A stretch of DNA of 19,732 bases from Desulfovibrio sp. (GTDB lineage Bacteria > Desulfobacterota > Desulfovibrionia > Desulfovibrionales > Desulfovibrionaceae): contig NZ_JAHZAA010000004.1 in NCBI RefSeq assembly GCF_019424165.1, positions 128,008 to 147,739 of the forward strand, written 5' to 3'. Under the pieces are notes generated by a model. It did not search any database and was not told the origin of the DNA. It worked only from the letters and a program-made list of their open reading frames with translations. Of this stretch, positions 1 to 7,060 are shown piece after piece. Both the position numbers and the translations under genes were made by a program. Positions within the stretch are counted from its first letter, which is position 1. Each line of letters opens with the position of its first letter.

Positions 1-463
1 CCAGGGCCAGCGTCAGGCCGAGCATGCTTATGTCCGCCACGCTGCCGGACTGCGCGCCGCCGCTCAGCAAATACACGCCGCTGATGGCCAGAACCACGGC
101 CAGAGCGGTGACCGCGGAAAAACGCTCATGAAAGAAAACAACCATCATGAGCATGACCATTACAGGATAGGAAAAATGGAGGGTTGCCGCCACGCCGCTC
201 GGCATGTACTTGAACGCCTGCATGAACAGCAGGGCCGCCATGGCGTACATGAGGCTCATGCCCGTCAGCTTGGCAAGATTGCGACGCGAGGTGTGCAGGC
301 GCTCGCCACGCAGGAGGAGCAGTATCCCCAGCACAATGGAAGCAATGAAAAAACGGTAAAAAAGTACGGTAGCCGGAGAAAGTCCCCTGGCCATGAGCGG
401 CAGGCTGAAAAGGGGGATAAGCCCGAAGGCTGCCGAAGAGAGCATGCTGTAAAAAAAGCCCAT
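1..463 (-). CDS. EamA/DMT-family transporter, N-terminal half (runs off window)
   Basis: The reading frame opens at an ATG ending at 463, with an AAGGA ribosome site four bases upstream, and stays open to the left edge, giving 154 codons. The protein is a string of hydrophobic helices separated by short basic loops. It begins MGFFYSMLSSAAFGLIPLFS and then has the stretch FYRFFIASIVLGILLLLRGE, typical of the first EamA repeat of drug/metabolite transporters. The later stretch ALLFMQAFKYMPSGVAATLH followed by YPVMVMLMMVVFFHERFSAV matches the conserved end of that repeat, including the acidic residue in the fourth helix. Full-length members have ten helices, so about half is missing only because the window ends. 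The substrate cannot be told from sequence; this family covers amino acids, nucleosides and drugs. It appears to be a single gene with its own promoter. Confidence 0.88.
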   Translation of the reverse strand, partial: MGFFYSMLSSAAFGLIPLFSLPLMARGLSPATVLFYRFFIASIVLGILLLLRGERLHTSRRNLAKLTGMSLMYAMAALLFMQAFKYMPSGVAATLHFSYPVMVMLMMVVFFHERFSAVTALAVVLAISGVYLLSGGAQSGSVADISMLGLTLAL

Positions 464-495
464 GACATCCTTCTTTGAACATGAGGTGCAAGAGG

Positions 496-524
496 CTCAT
501 ACAGAATAAGCACTGGGGTGGCAA
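496..524 (-). promoter_or_regulatory. Candidate sigma-70 promoter of the EamA transporter
   Basis: On the minus strand TTGCCA (524-519) is followed after 17 bases by TATGAG (501-496). This is a five-of-six and a four-of-six match to the -35 and -10 boxes. It would give a leader of about 26 bases before the ATG at 463. Confidence 0.45.
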
Positions 525-542
525 GGCCCACGCTCCGGCGGT

Positions 543-569
543 AAAAAATATCCGTCGACCGATCCGGAT
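543..569 (-). terminator. Possible intrinsic terminator downstream of rlpA
   Basis: On the minus strand the arms ATCCG and CGGAT (569-565 and 554-550) enclose a ten-base loop and are followed by A and then six T. The stem is short, so this is a moderate candidate for the end of the rlpA transcript. Confidence 0.4.
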
Positions 570-572
570 CGG
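559..572. other. 14-bp perfect palindrome CCGATCCGGATCGG
   Basis: This is a perfect inverted repeat overlapping the possible terminator. It lies about 75 bases upstream of the inferred start of EamA transcription, so it could be an operator rather than just part of a hairpin. No binding protein can be named. Confidence 0.3.
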
Positions 573-639
573 CCTTTTGCTGTGGGCAGGCAGGAACTTT
601 TTTTACAGTGATCCATGTGGACTGTCTTGTCCATAACGC

Positions 640-676
640 AAGCCCCGGACCCTGTGCGTTACAGGGGCCGGGGCTT
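640..676. other. Long GC-rich hairpin after rlpA
   Basis: AAGCCCCGG (640-648) pairs with CCGGGGCTT (668-676), and CCCTGT pairs with ACAGGG inside it around a GCGTT loop, giving about 15 base pairs with one mismatch. No T tract follows on either strand, so it is not a classical terminator. It could protect the 3' end of the rlpA mRNA or slow polymerase. The rest of the 464-845 gap holds no gene that I can support. Confidence 0.45.
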
Positions 677-845
677 GATGCTTGCAACCAGAGCCCGCTT
701 ATGGGCTGGCCGGGGGCGCAGTGCGGCCGTAGCCGGGCCGTGCAGATTTGTGCAGCGGGCGCTTGCCTTTGGTGCGGCGCGCCGGGCGGCTGAAAAGATA
801 GCCGAAAGATCGGCGATGCGTGTGTTGCGCTACAGATACAGGCTG

Positions 846-1646
846 CTAGCGGGAATGCCCCAGTACAACTTCTGCTTCGGGGTGAGCCTGGCGCAGGGCC
901 TCATGCATGGCGGCGGCATCCGCAAAGGCGCGGAAGGGGCCGATGCGTTCGTCTCCCATGGCGGCATTGTAGCGCACATAGTAGGCCTGGTCGGCCTGCA
1001 GGGGAGTACCGCTTTCATCGCTGACCACCTCAAGCTCCACCTTGCCCACGCCGCGCGTGCCAAGGTCAAGCTGCTGGGCAGCGGCAAAAGAAAGGTCAAT
1101 GATGCGGCCGCGTACAAAGGGGCCGCGGTCTGTCACGCAAACCATGACGCTCTTGCCGTTTTCCTGGTCGGTCACACGCACGACAGTACCCATGGGCAGG
1201 GTGCGGTGGGCAGCGGTGAAGGTATACATGTCGTAGTTAAGGCCGCTGGCTGTGGCGCCGCCGTGAAAGTCGCGGCCGTACCAGGAGGCTTTGCCGGTGA
1301 AAACTTCGCTTTGCTGGGCGCGTTTGAGCCATATGTCGCGGCTGTCAACGCTTTGTTCGGACACGGCTTTGCTTTTGGCAGACGATTTTGTTGCCTTGCC
1401 GCCCTTGGCATTTTTAGCTGCCTTGCCGGACTGGCTGGTTTTAACGGCTTTTTTATTCTTTTCAGACTTGGCGGGGCGCGCTTGCGATGATTTTTTTACA
1501 GCTTTGGAGGCGCCGGATGAGGATGCGTTTGAAGAGAGTTCAGCGGAAGGAGCGCTTGCAGAAGCCGCGTCGGCTTTCATGGGGGCGGTCAATAGCATAC
1601 ATGCGACCGCGACCGCCAGCATGGAAGGCCAGCGTGAATACTTCAT
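846..1646 (-). CDS. rlpA: RlpA-family septal-ring lytic transglycosylase-like protein
   Basis: The product is a 266-residue exported protein. The chosen ATG (1646) has AAGGA six bases upstream; a second ATG two codons earlier lies too close to that site. Residues 1-27 form a signal peptide ending ADA, and residues 28-110 are a Lys/Ala/Ser-rich linker. Residues 117-208 are the double-psi beta-barrel domain, with GKASWYGRDFHGG, TAAHRTLPMGT and VTDRGPFVRGRIIDLS. The final 45 residues (AYYVRY, then IGPFRAFADAAAMHEALR) look like a short SPOR-type peptidoglycan-binding domain. RlpA proteins cleave naked glycan strands during septation. Here the usual TASGE is TASGL (residues 132-136), while the Asp of the DRGPF motif (D173) is kept. 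The lipobox is weak (AVAC near residue 16), so it may be periplasmic rather than a lipoprotein. It is monocistronic. Confidence 0.9.
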   Translation of the reverse strand: MKYSRWPSMLAVAVACMLLTAPMKADAASASAPSAELSSNASSSGASKAVKKSSQARPAKSEKNKKAVKTSQSGKAAKNAKGGKATKSSAKSKAVSEQSVDSRDIWLKRAQQSEVFTGKASWYGRDFHGGATASGLNYDMYTFTAAHRTLPMGTVVRVTDQENGKSVMVCVTDRGPFVRGRIIDLSFAAAQQLDLGTRGVGKVELEVVSDESGTPLQADQAYYVRYNAAMGDERIGPFRAFADAAAMHEALRQAHPEAEVVLGHSR

Positions 1647-1692
1647 GATCATTCCTTGGTTACTGTTCGAGGCTGTCCGGCGGATGCCGGGC

Positions 1693-1728
1693 GGACCACG
1701 CCCGTGGTCCTGACCCCGGAGACTCTCC
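1693..1728 (-). promoter_or_regulatory. Hairpins in the rlpA 5' leader
   Basis: In the leader of about 145 bases, GGACCAC/GTGGTCC (1693-1710) forms a perfect seven-base-pair hairpin. It is flanked by a small GGAGA/TCTCC hairpin (1718-1728) and by CCGGC/GCCGG closer to the gene. They lie between the promoter and the ribosome site and could affect translation or stability. No known riboswitch is recognised. Confidence 0.3.
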
Positions 1729-1797
1729 AATGACGGCGGAAGCGCCTTGCGCTCCGGACCGTCCGTCTCGTTGGGGGATGCCTTTTCTTGATGGAGG

Positions 1798-1827
1798 AAT
1801 ATACCGTAATAAAAACTTCGGTGTCAA
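1798..1827 (-). promoter_or_regulatory. Strong sigma-70 promoter of rlpA
   Basis: On the minus strand a perfect TTGACA (1827-1822) is followed by an 18-base spacer and TATATT (1803-1798). Transcription would start near 1790. This is the best consensus promoter in the window and it sits in an AT-rich patch. Confidence 0.75.
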
Positions 1828-1829
1828 AC

Positions 1830-2449
1830 TGACAAAGATATGTAATTCAACTTGTTATCAGCAATTTTTTTCTAGACAAATGCTAGAGTGTCATAAATAG
1901 TGCATGGTATATTTGTTTTTATGTTCGCAGGGTGGAACAAAAATCCCTATTCGCGTGTGAAGCTGAAAAAAGAATTCGACGGGAAAGTGTGGGCAATAAC
2001 AGAAAAAAACTGTCCGTCAGACAAGTACGTTCTGGCGGTTTCGGGGCTGGTTGCGGTGCGCGCTGCGCTGCTGCCTGCGGGCAGTAGGGGGGAGCCGCCG
2101 CACGTGGTTTTTTTGATGGGAAGAACAGAGGCAGCGCCGGTGAGGTCGTGAGCCATGCCGGCTGTGTGTGGGGAATTGCCGCGTGGGTGTTGTGCGCGGG
2201 TTGCGTGCAAAGCCTGTAGGCTGAGTGTTTTTTGTATGTCTTGCCTGCTGTCTGCGGCTTTGCGCCGGTTCAGGAAACAGGCGCGCCACAAAGGCCCAAG
2301 GCAGTTACAGGCTGGAGCAGCCAGCTCTTGAAACCGCCCTTGCCTTATGCCTGATATGGTTGCAACACTGCGGGCCGAAACCACATTTTCTTTTCAGGGG
2401 GCGAATGCCGCAAGCTTTGAGAGCATGCATCCTCAAAGGGCAAACAGCT
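1830..2449. other. Gap between tsaB and rlpA without a convincing gene
   Basis: About 620 bases without a supportable coding region. The part from about 1800 to 2015 is clearly AT-rich compared with its neighbours; the rest is GC-rich. It holds a CTTTGAG/CTCAAAG hairpin just after tsaB (2415-2438), a possible terminator at 2003-2024 and several small inverted repeats. Open frames on both strands (for example 1900-2151 plus and 1947-2384 minus) have no family resemblance and no good ribosome site. Confidence 0.5.
2003..2024 (-). terminator. Possible intrinsic terminator in the tsaB-rlpA gap
   Basis: On the minus strand TTGTC (2024-2020), a five-base loop and GACAG (2014-2010) are followed directly by seven T. 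The stem is only five pairs, one of them G-U. It lies more than 400 bases after the tsaB stop, so it would end either a long 3' tail or a separate small transcript. Confidence 0.35.
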
Positions 2450-3331
2450 CTAGATGTCGCTGCGGGGTGGCCGTTGCAGCAGCAGTTCCAGGGCTGCGGA
2501 GGCGGTTTCGCTTGTCAGTCCCTGGCGCGGTGCCAGTTGGGGCAGATTTTCAACCGCATCGCAGGGGCGCACATAGAAAGGTTCCAGGTCGGCATTGGCA
2601 TAGTCGCCATGCCGGGCAAGCAGGCACAGGGACTGGATGTCGGGGTTTACCAGGTCATCCAGTGCCGTGACCGGCGCGTTTTCGGTGTCGGCGCAGTACT
2701 GGCTGCCGTCCGGCGAGGGGCGCAGGGGATCCAGAGGGGAGAATACCGCGGCATTCCGGGTAAGCCCGCTGCCGCAGGCCCACACGATGCGGCTGCCTGC
2801 GGGAACCCCCTGGGGCAGGGGGGCTGTGCGACTGTCCAGAATGCGGGCAAGGGCTTCGTGCGGCGTGCACAGGTCTACCGGAGCCAGTGGCTGCGCGGGA
2901 ATCATCGGCCCGTAGGACAAAAAAAGCTGGCAATGCACGAGGTTGCGCCGTGCATGGGTAATGGCCCACACGGGCGCGCCGAAAAGAAGCTGGCGGCGCT
3001 GCACGGCAGTGGTGGCAAGGGCCTGCATATAATCCAGCCCGGCCAGCCCGGCCCTTCCGCCCCTGCGCAGGGCGGCCGCCGTAGCCAGTACAAGCCGTAT
3101 GCCCGTAAAGGAACCCGGCCCGCGCACGCAGGCCAGGCGTCTGAAATCAGCGGGTTTTATGCCCAGAGCGGTGCAGATGTTTTCCAGCGCCGGGGCCAGA
3201 ATTTCCGTGGCGCGGTCAGCCCTGCGCCATTCCTGGGCGCAGAGCAGTTTTTCGTCATCAGTGACAATGATCTGTAGCACGCCCTCGGCCGCATTGAGAA
3301 TAAGCTCAAGCCCGGTGGAATATGCGCTCAT
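2450..3331 (-). CDS. tsaB: tRNA threonylcarbamoyladenosine biosynthesis protein TsaB
   Basis: The 293-residue product belongs to the ASKHA-fold TsaB family, the partner that supports TsaD in placing threonylcarbamoyl on A37 of ANN-decoding tRNAs. The diagnostic motif RGPGSFTGIR is at residues 70-79, preceded by the helix LAPALENICTALGIKPADFR and followed by VLATAAALRRGGRAGLAGLDYMQALA. The start at 3331 was chosen because its ATG overlaps the rseP stop as ATGA; an upstream in-frame start at 3373 would lie deep inside rseP. The first strand (LELILNAAEG) lacks the usual D-T-S residues, which suits a non-catalytic scaffold. At 293 residues it is longer than the roughly 230 common for TsaB, mostly in the C-terminal half. 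It is the last gene of dxr-rseP-tsaB. Confidence 0.87.
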   Translation of the reverse strand: MSAYSTGLELILNAAEGVLQIIVTDDEKLLCAQEWRRADRATEILAPALENICTALGIKPADFRRLACVRGPGSFTGIRLVLATAAALRRGGRAGLAGLDYMQALATTAVQRRQLLFGAPVWAITHARRNLVHCQLFLSYGPMIPAQPLAPVDLCTPHEALARILDSRTAPLPQGVPAGSRIVWACGSGLTRNAAVFSPLDPLRPSPDGSQYCADTENAPVTALDDLVNPDIQSLCLLARHGDYANADLEPFYVRPCDAVENLPQLAPRQGLTSETASAALELLLQRPPRSDI

Positions 3332-4518
3332 GATCCGCTCCCGAACCAGCCGGCCCCCTTTACGATGCGCCATATGTCATTGTAGGTGGCCAGCAGCATG
3401 AGTGTGACCAGCAGGGCCAGCCCGGCCCGCATGGCATAGTCCTGCACCCTGGCGTTGACCGGGCGGCGGAAGATCATTTCCCACAGGCAAAAGACGATCT
3501 GGCCGCCGTCCAGCACGGGAATGGGCAGGAGGTTGAGCACCCCGAGGTTGATGCTGATAAGCGCGGCCAGGGCCAACAGCCCGGCCATGCCTTCATGGGC
3601 CTGCTTGCCCACCATCTGCATGATCATGATGGGGCCACCAACCTGATCAAGGGGAACCACCCGTTCAACCAGCTTTACAAAACTTTTCCAGGTCAGGGCA
3701 AGCATGTTGGAGGTCTGCCCCGCCCCGGCCACAGCCGCGCCCCAGAAGCCGTGCTCCACAAGGCGCACAGCGCCGGTATTGCGTATGCCCACAAGCCAGG
3801 CTTTTTCGTCTTCACCGAAGATGGTTTTGCGCACGGCCATTTCAGGCTTGATTTCCACCGTCAGCAGGCTTGTGGCCGCGGTGGCTCCATCGCTGGCCGT
3901 TGTCCGGTCATGGCTGTCTTGCGGGGCAATGTCTTCATCCGCCGGGGGAGCGACGCTTTCCACCTTGTGGGGCCGCTTGAGTTCCACAAGCATGGCCTGC
4001 CCGTCGCTGGCGGCAATGGCGCGGGTCATGTCTTCCCAGTCCACAATGGGCTGACCGTTGATGCTCACAATGGTGTCACCGGCCTCAACGCCGGCTCTGG
4101 CGGCCGGGCCGTCCTCCACAAGGCCGCCTACCTGGGGCAGCAACTGGGGGGTTCCCCAGCCGAAAGCCAGTATCCAGCACAGCAGCCAGGCCAGCAGCAT
4201 GTTGGCTACCGGGCCGGCTGCCACCACCAGCAGACGCTGCCACGCGGGGCGCAAAGAAAAGCTTTCTTCACGGGTAAAGCCTTCGGGCAGTTCGCTGTCG
4301 TCCTGTTCACCCACCAGGGCCACGTAGCCGCCCAGGGGAATGAGGGACAGGGCATATTCTGTTTTGCCCCATTTGCGTTTGAGAATTTTGGGGCCGAAGC
4401 CAAGGGAAAAGGTGGAAACACCCATGCCGAATCCACGGGCCACGGCAAAATGCCCCAGCTCGTGAAAAAAGATGAGGCCGCCAAGAACAAGAGTGACTGC
4501 TATGATGGTCGTCAGCAT
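3328..4518 (-). CDS. rseP: RseP/site-2-type membrane zinc metalloprotease
   Basis: The product is a 396-residue inner-membrane protease that cuts transmembrane anchors after a first periplasmic cleavage. In E. coli it releases sigma-E by cutting RseA. The zinc site HELGH is at residues 19-23 in the first membrane helix, and the second half of the active site, NLLPIPVLDGG, is at 329-339. A single PDZ domain spans roughly 125-225 (GLVEDGPAARAGVEAGDTIV, INGQPI), where E. coli RseP has two. Residues 185-217 form an acidic, low-complexity insert in that PDZ region. Four hydrophobic segments fit the family topology. The ATG at 4518 overlaps the dxr stop by seven bases and the stop overlaps tsaB by four, so translation is probably coupled. 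No rseA-like target gene is visible here, so the substrate is unknown. Confidence 0.93.
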   Translation of the reverse strand: MLTTIIAVTLVLGGLIFFHELGHFAVARGFGMGVSTFSLGFGPKILKRKWGKTEYALSLIPLGGYVALVGEQDDSELPEGFTREESFSLRPAWQRLLVVAAGPVANMLLAWLLCWILAFGWGTPQLLPQVGGLVEDGPAARAGVEAGDTIVSINGQPIVDWEDMTRAIAASDGQAMLVELKRPHKVESVAPPADEDIAPQDSHDRTTASDGATAATSLLTVEIKPEMAVRKTIFGEDEKAWLVGIRNTGAVRLVEHGFWGAAVAGAGQTSNMLALTWKSFVKLVERVVPLDQVGGPIMIMQMVGKQAHEGMAGLLALAALISINLGVLNLLPIPVLDGGQIVFCLWEMIFRRPVNARVQDYAMRAGLALLVTLMLLATYNDIWRIVKGAGWFGSGS

Positions 4519-5843
4519 GCGGATTCTCCGTCGCGGGCCAGCTTGCGCACCAGCTCGCGGCTCTGGCTGTCAAGCTGCGTAATGCGCTCCGCCAGGGTAT
4601 GGGCCTCGCTTTGCAGGGCGGCCATCCCGGCCGGAGCCGGAGGCGTGCCCTGATGCAGCGGGGCGCAGAAAGACTGATTGCCGGGCTCTGTGGCGCTGTG
4701 CGCTGCCAGAGCCGCCTCTATCAGCCGGGGAATGTCAAGAAAGGCGCAACCGCCTTCAAGAAAAAGTTCCACGGCGGCCTCATTGGCCGCATTCATGACC
4801 ACACAACGTCCCCCGCGCAAGGCGAGAGAGCGGCGGGCCAGCTCAAGACAGGGAAAAACCCCGCTGTCCGGTTCGTGAAAAGTGAGGGGCGCGGCTGTCA
4901 GGTCAAGGGGCGGTACCCCCACAGGCAGACAGCGCGGCCACAGCAGGCAGTTGGCGATGGCAAGGCGCATGTCCGCTGTGCCAAGCTGTGCCAGTTGGGT
5001 TCCGTCCTCCAGCTCCACCAGCGAATGAATGACGGACTGGGGATGCACCAGCACCTTTATGCGCTCGGGAGCCGCGCCATAGAGATGGTAAGCCTCAATG
5101 ACCTCAAGCCCCTTGTTCATGAGGGTGGCCGAGTCGATGCTTATTTTGGCGCCCATGCTCCAGTTGGGATGCTTGAGGGCCTGGGCTGGTGTGATGTGGC
5201 GCAGGTCTTCGAGCGATCGCCCACGGAAGGGGCCGCCGCTGGCGGTGAGAATGAGGCGGCGCACTTCCTGCCCGCGCCCTGCGAGGCACTGAAATATGGC
5301 GTTATGCTCTGAATCCACAGGCAGCACAACGGCTCCGGTGCGGGCGCAGACACGGCGCACCAGGTCGCCTGCCAGCACAAGGGATTCCTTGTTGGCAAGG
5401 CAGATGATCTTGCCCGCCAGGGCGGCGGCCAGGGTTCCGGCAAGCCCGGCGGCGCCCACCTGTGCTGAAAGCACGGTGCGGGCCTCGGGCAGGGTGGCAA
5501 GTTCGGCATAGCCTTCGCGCCCGGTCAGAATGCGGGGCGAGTAGCCGGAAGGCAGCAGGGCCTTGAGCCTGGCGGCGGCATCTTCATCAAGCACTGCCAG
5601 GTGAGACGGCCGCCAGCGGGCGGCCTGTTTTGCCAGCAGTTCCACCTGGCGGGCGCAGGCCAGCCCCTCAACGCGGAAGGCCTGCGGATGGCTTTCAACA
5701 ACAGCAAGGGCGCTGCAGCCAATAGACCCCGTGGAGCCGAGAATGACCAGACCGCGCGGCCATGTGTCGCGCCACGCGTCGTCCGGCGGACCGGAGATAT
5801 AGTCTATGGAAGGGCCGCCCTGACCCGGCCAGAGATGTGCCAT
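4512..5843 (-). CDS. dxr: 1-deoxy-D-xylulose 5-phosphate reductoisomerase
   Basis: This enzyme turns DXP into MEP with NADPH, the committed step of the MEP isoprenoid pathway that supplies UppS. The NADPH loop GSTGSIG is at residues 36-42 and NKES at 151-154. The metal and substrate residues lie in VDSEHNAIFQ (176-185), ASGGPF (201-206) and GAKISIDSATLMNKGLEVIEA (231-251), and NAANEAAVE is at 351-359. The ATG at 5843 has AGGA eight bases upstream. Two oddities are an N-terminal extension of about 30 residues before the Rossmann fold and a long Ala/Pro-rich then charged tail after residue 382. Both fall outside the catalytic core, so activity is expected. It is the first gene of dxr-rseP-tsaB and follows a structured intergenic region that may control it. 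Confidence 0.95.
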   Translation of the reverse strand: MAHLWPGQGGPSIDYISGPPDDAWRDTWPRGLVILGSTGSIGCSALAVVESHPQAFRVEGLACARQVELLAKQAARWRPSHLAVLDEDAAARLKALLPSGYSPRILTGREGYAELATLPEARTVLSAQVGAAGLAGTLAAALAGKIICLANKESLVLAGDLVRRVCARTGAVVLPVDSEHNAIFQCLAGRGQEVRRLILTASGGPFRGRSLEDLRHITPAQALKHPNWSMGAKISIDSATLMNKGLEVIEAYHLYGAAPERIKVLVHPQSVIHSLVELEDGTQLAQLGTADMRLAIANCLLWPRCLPVGVPPLDLTAAPLTFHEPDSGVFPCLELARRSLALRGGRCVVMNAANEAAVELFLEGGCAFLDIPRLIEAALAAHSATEPGNQSFCAPLHQGTPPAPAGMAALQSEAHTLAERITQLDSQSRELVRKLARDGESAC

Positions 5844-5884
5844 GTCTGCATCCTGTGCGTACCGCCGTGTGTAGAGGTGCTGTT

Positions 5885-5909
5885 TTATGGGCAGGCGGCT
5901 TGCCCATAA
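5885..5909. other. Perfect 9-bp hairpin in front of dxr
   Basis: TTATGGGCA (5885-5893) and TGCCCATAA (5901-5909) form a perfect stem around a seven-base loop, about 40 bases upstream of the dxr ATG. No T tract follows on the minus strand; the T-rich run precedes it there. It could be an operator or a leader hairpin. Confidence 0.45.
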
Positions 5910-5929
5910 GAAAAAATAGGTACGGTGGC

Positions 5930-5961
5930 AAAAAAATCAAGCGGCCCCGGCAGGGGGCCGC
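5930..5961 (-). terminator. Intrinsic terminator between cdsA and dxr
   Basis: On the minus strand GCGGCCCC (5961-5954) and GGGGCCGC (5948-5941) form a perfect eight-base-pair stem with a five-base loop. TTGA and then seven T follow. It is a strong terminator and ends either the pyrH-frr-uppS-cdsA message or a leader upstream of dxr. Its 3' arm can also pair with CGGCCCCGG at 5984-5976 (nine pairs). Confidence 0.8.
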
Positions 5962-6241
5962 CCGAAATGGCGCGGCCGGGGCCGGAAACCACATAAATTA
6001 CAACATGTGGGGCCGGGCGTCAGCCGTGAATGGCATCTGCCCTGTGCGGGTAGTGCTACCCTGCACCGCCTGATGCCCGTGACTGTAAAATCTTGACGGT
6101 GCAGCCCGGTGCAACCGTATTTTGCCACTGCCCTGACGGCTGCGCGGGCAGGCATCCGCCGCAAAGCCGCAAGCTCCGTGTGTGGTCAAGCTCTGTAGTG
6201 AGCAACGGAAAAACGTTGCGGATGCATTTTTCCGGCATGCT
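5962..6241 (-). ncRNA. Candidate structured RNA or leader between cdsA and dxr
   Basis: These 280 bases hold no open frame of note but have nested pairing on the minus strand. CAGCCGT (6142-6136) pairs with ACGGCTG (6027-6021), and TGGCA (6127-6123) with TGCCA (6035-6031). Inside lie the CGGT/ACCG hairpin (6117-6107), the long arm CTGCACCG/CGGTGCAG (6104-6097 with 6068-6061) and the hairpin GGGTA/TACCC (6061-6048). Outside the core are GCAACG/CGTTGC (6219-6202) right after the cdsA stop and CCACAT/ATGTGG (6010-5989). A terminator follows. The layout fits a riboswitch-like leader of dxr, a processed 3' UTR RNA, or chance pairing in GC-rich DNA. No known riboswitch class was recognised. Confidence 0.35.
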
Positions 6242-7060
6242 CTAAAAGAAAAAGAACCACTGGTCCACAACGGCCACCATAGGCATGGCAAAGAGCAGGC
6301 TGTCTGCCCTGTCCAGCACGCCGCCGTGCCCCGGCAGCAACTGGCCGGAATCTTTTACATTGACCGAACGCTTGAGGGCAGACTCAAAAAGGTCACCCAC
6401 CTGGGCAAAGGCGTTGACCGCAATGCCCAGCAGGGCAAAGGACAGCCAGCCAGTTTTGCCGTAAACCGCGCCGTAAATGGCGCAAAAAATTACGCAGGCC
6501 ACCAGGCTGCCCACAGCGCCCTCGGAGCTTTTCTTGGGGCTGACGCGGGGCCAGAGCTTGTGATGCCCGAAGCGCGTACCCACAAAGTAGGCGGCAGTAT
6601 CGGAAATGGCAACGGCAGCAATGACGAAGATGAGCTTGGTGGTGGAAAGATAGGTGGCCGGCAAAAGCAGCAGCGGCACATAGGCCAGCCCGGCCATGAA
6701 AATACCGCTGGACACAAAGGCATTGTCTTCTTCAACAACGTCCCAGCGAAAAAGAAAGCTCATGGCCGACAGAACAAAACCCGCGCCAAGGCAAACCAGG
6801 GCGTCCTGCGGGCGGTTCATCCAGGTGAGGCAAAGCATGCCCCAGCCCAGGGCGATGGCGCATATGCGGCTGGTGATGCGTCCTTTGGGACCCCAGAAAA
6901 GGGAATAGAATTCCCACAGGCCCAGGGCCGAAACCAGCAGAATGACGAACAGCAGGGGCCAGCCCCGCAGCCAGAGCACCAGCAACAGCACGGCGGCCAG
7001 CAATACGCCGGTTATGATGCGGCGGATGTCGATGGGATTGGCGGTGGGTTCAATGGGCAT
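6242..7060 (-). CDS. cdsA: Phosphatidate cytidylyltransferase (CDP-diacylglycerol synthase)
   Basis: The 272-residue integral membrane enzyme joins CTP and phosphatidic acid to make CDP-diacylglycerol, the precursor of all the phospholipids. The C-terminal signature runs from residue 233 on: SALKRSVNVKDSGQLLPGHG, then GVLDRADSLLFA, with the metal-binding Asp residues in place. The SDTAAYFVGTRFGHHKLWPRVSPKKS segment is also typical. Seven or eight hydrophobic stretches cover the rest. The ATG at 7060 has AGGAG seven to eight bases upstream and lies inside the end of uppS (11-base overlap). This uppS-cdsA order is widespread in bacteria. The protein ends in a run of aromatic residues (WFFFF), and the stop is followed directly by a hairpin. 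Confidence 0.95.
   Translation of the reverse strand: MPIEPTANPIDIRRIITGVLLAAVLLLVLWLRGWPLLFVILLVSALGLWEFYSLFWGPKGRITSRICAIALGWGMLCLTWMNRPQDALVCLGAGFVLSAMSFLFRWDVVEEDNAFVSSGIFMAGLAYVPLLLLPATYLSTTKLIFVIAAVAISDTAAYFVGTRFGHHKLWPRVSPKKSSEGAVGSLVACVIFCAIYGAVYGKTGWLSFALLGIAVNAFAQVGDLFESALKRSVNVKDSGQLLPGHGGVLDRADSLLFAMPMVAVVDQWFFFF

Noticed and set aside
1900..2151. Plus-strand open frame of 83 codons in the AT-rich part of the tsaB-rlpA gap
   Set aside because: No ribosome site and no clear promoter. Only its first half looks protein-like, and the second half is GC-biased random-looking sequence against the direction of all neighbours.
1947..2384. Minus-strand open frame of 145 codons in the same gap
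   Set aside because: The translation has no family resemblance, no good ribosome site and the Ser/Thr/Arg/Ala-rich composition of a chance frame.
2225..3277. Long plus-strand frame (350 codons) opposite tsaB
   Set aside because: Long antisense frames are common in GC-rich DNA. The opposite strand encodes TsaB with its diagnostic motif.
6012..6180. Resemblance to a cobalamin riboswitch on the plus strand (CCCGTGACTGTAA and TTGCCACTG segments)
   Set aside because: The B12-box consensus and the conserved upstream core are not in the right order, and no gene lies downstream on the plus strand. The match is too partial to call.
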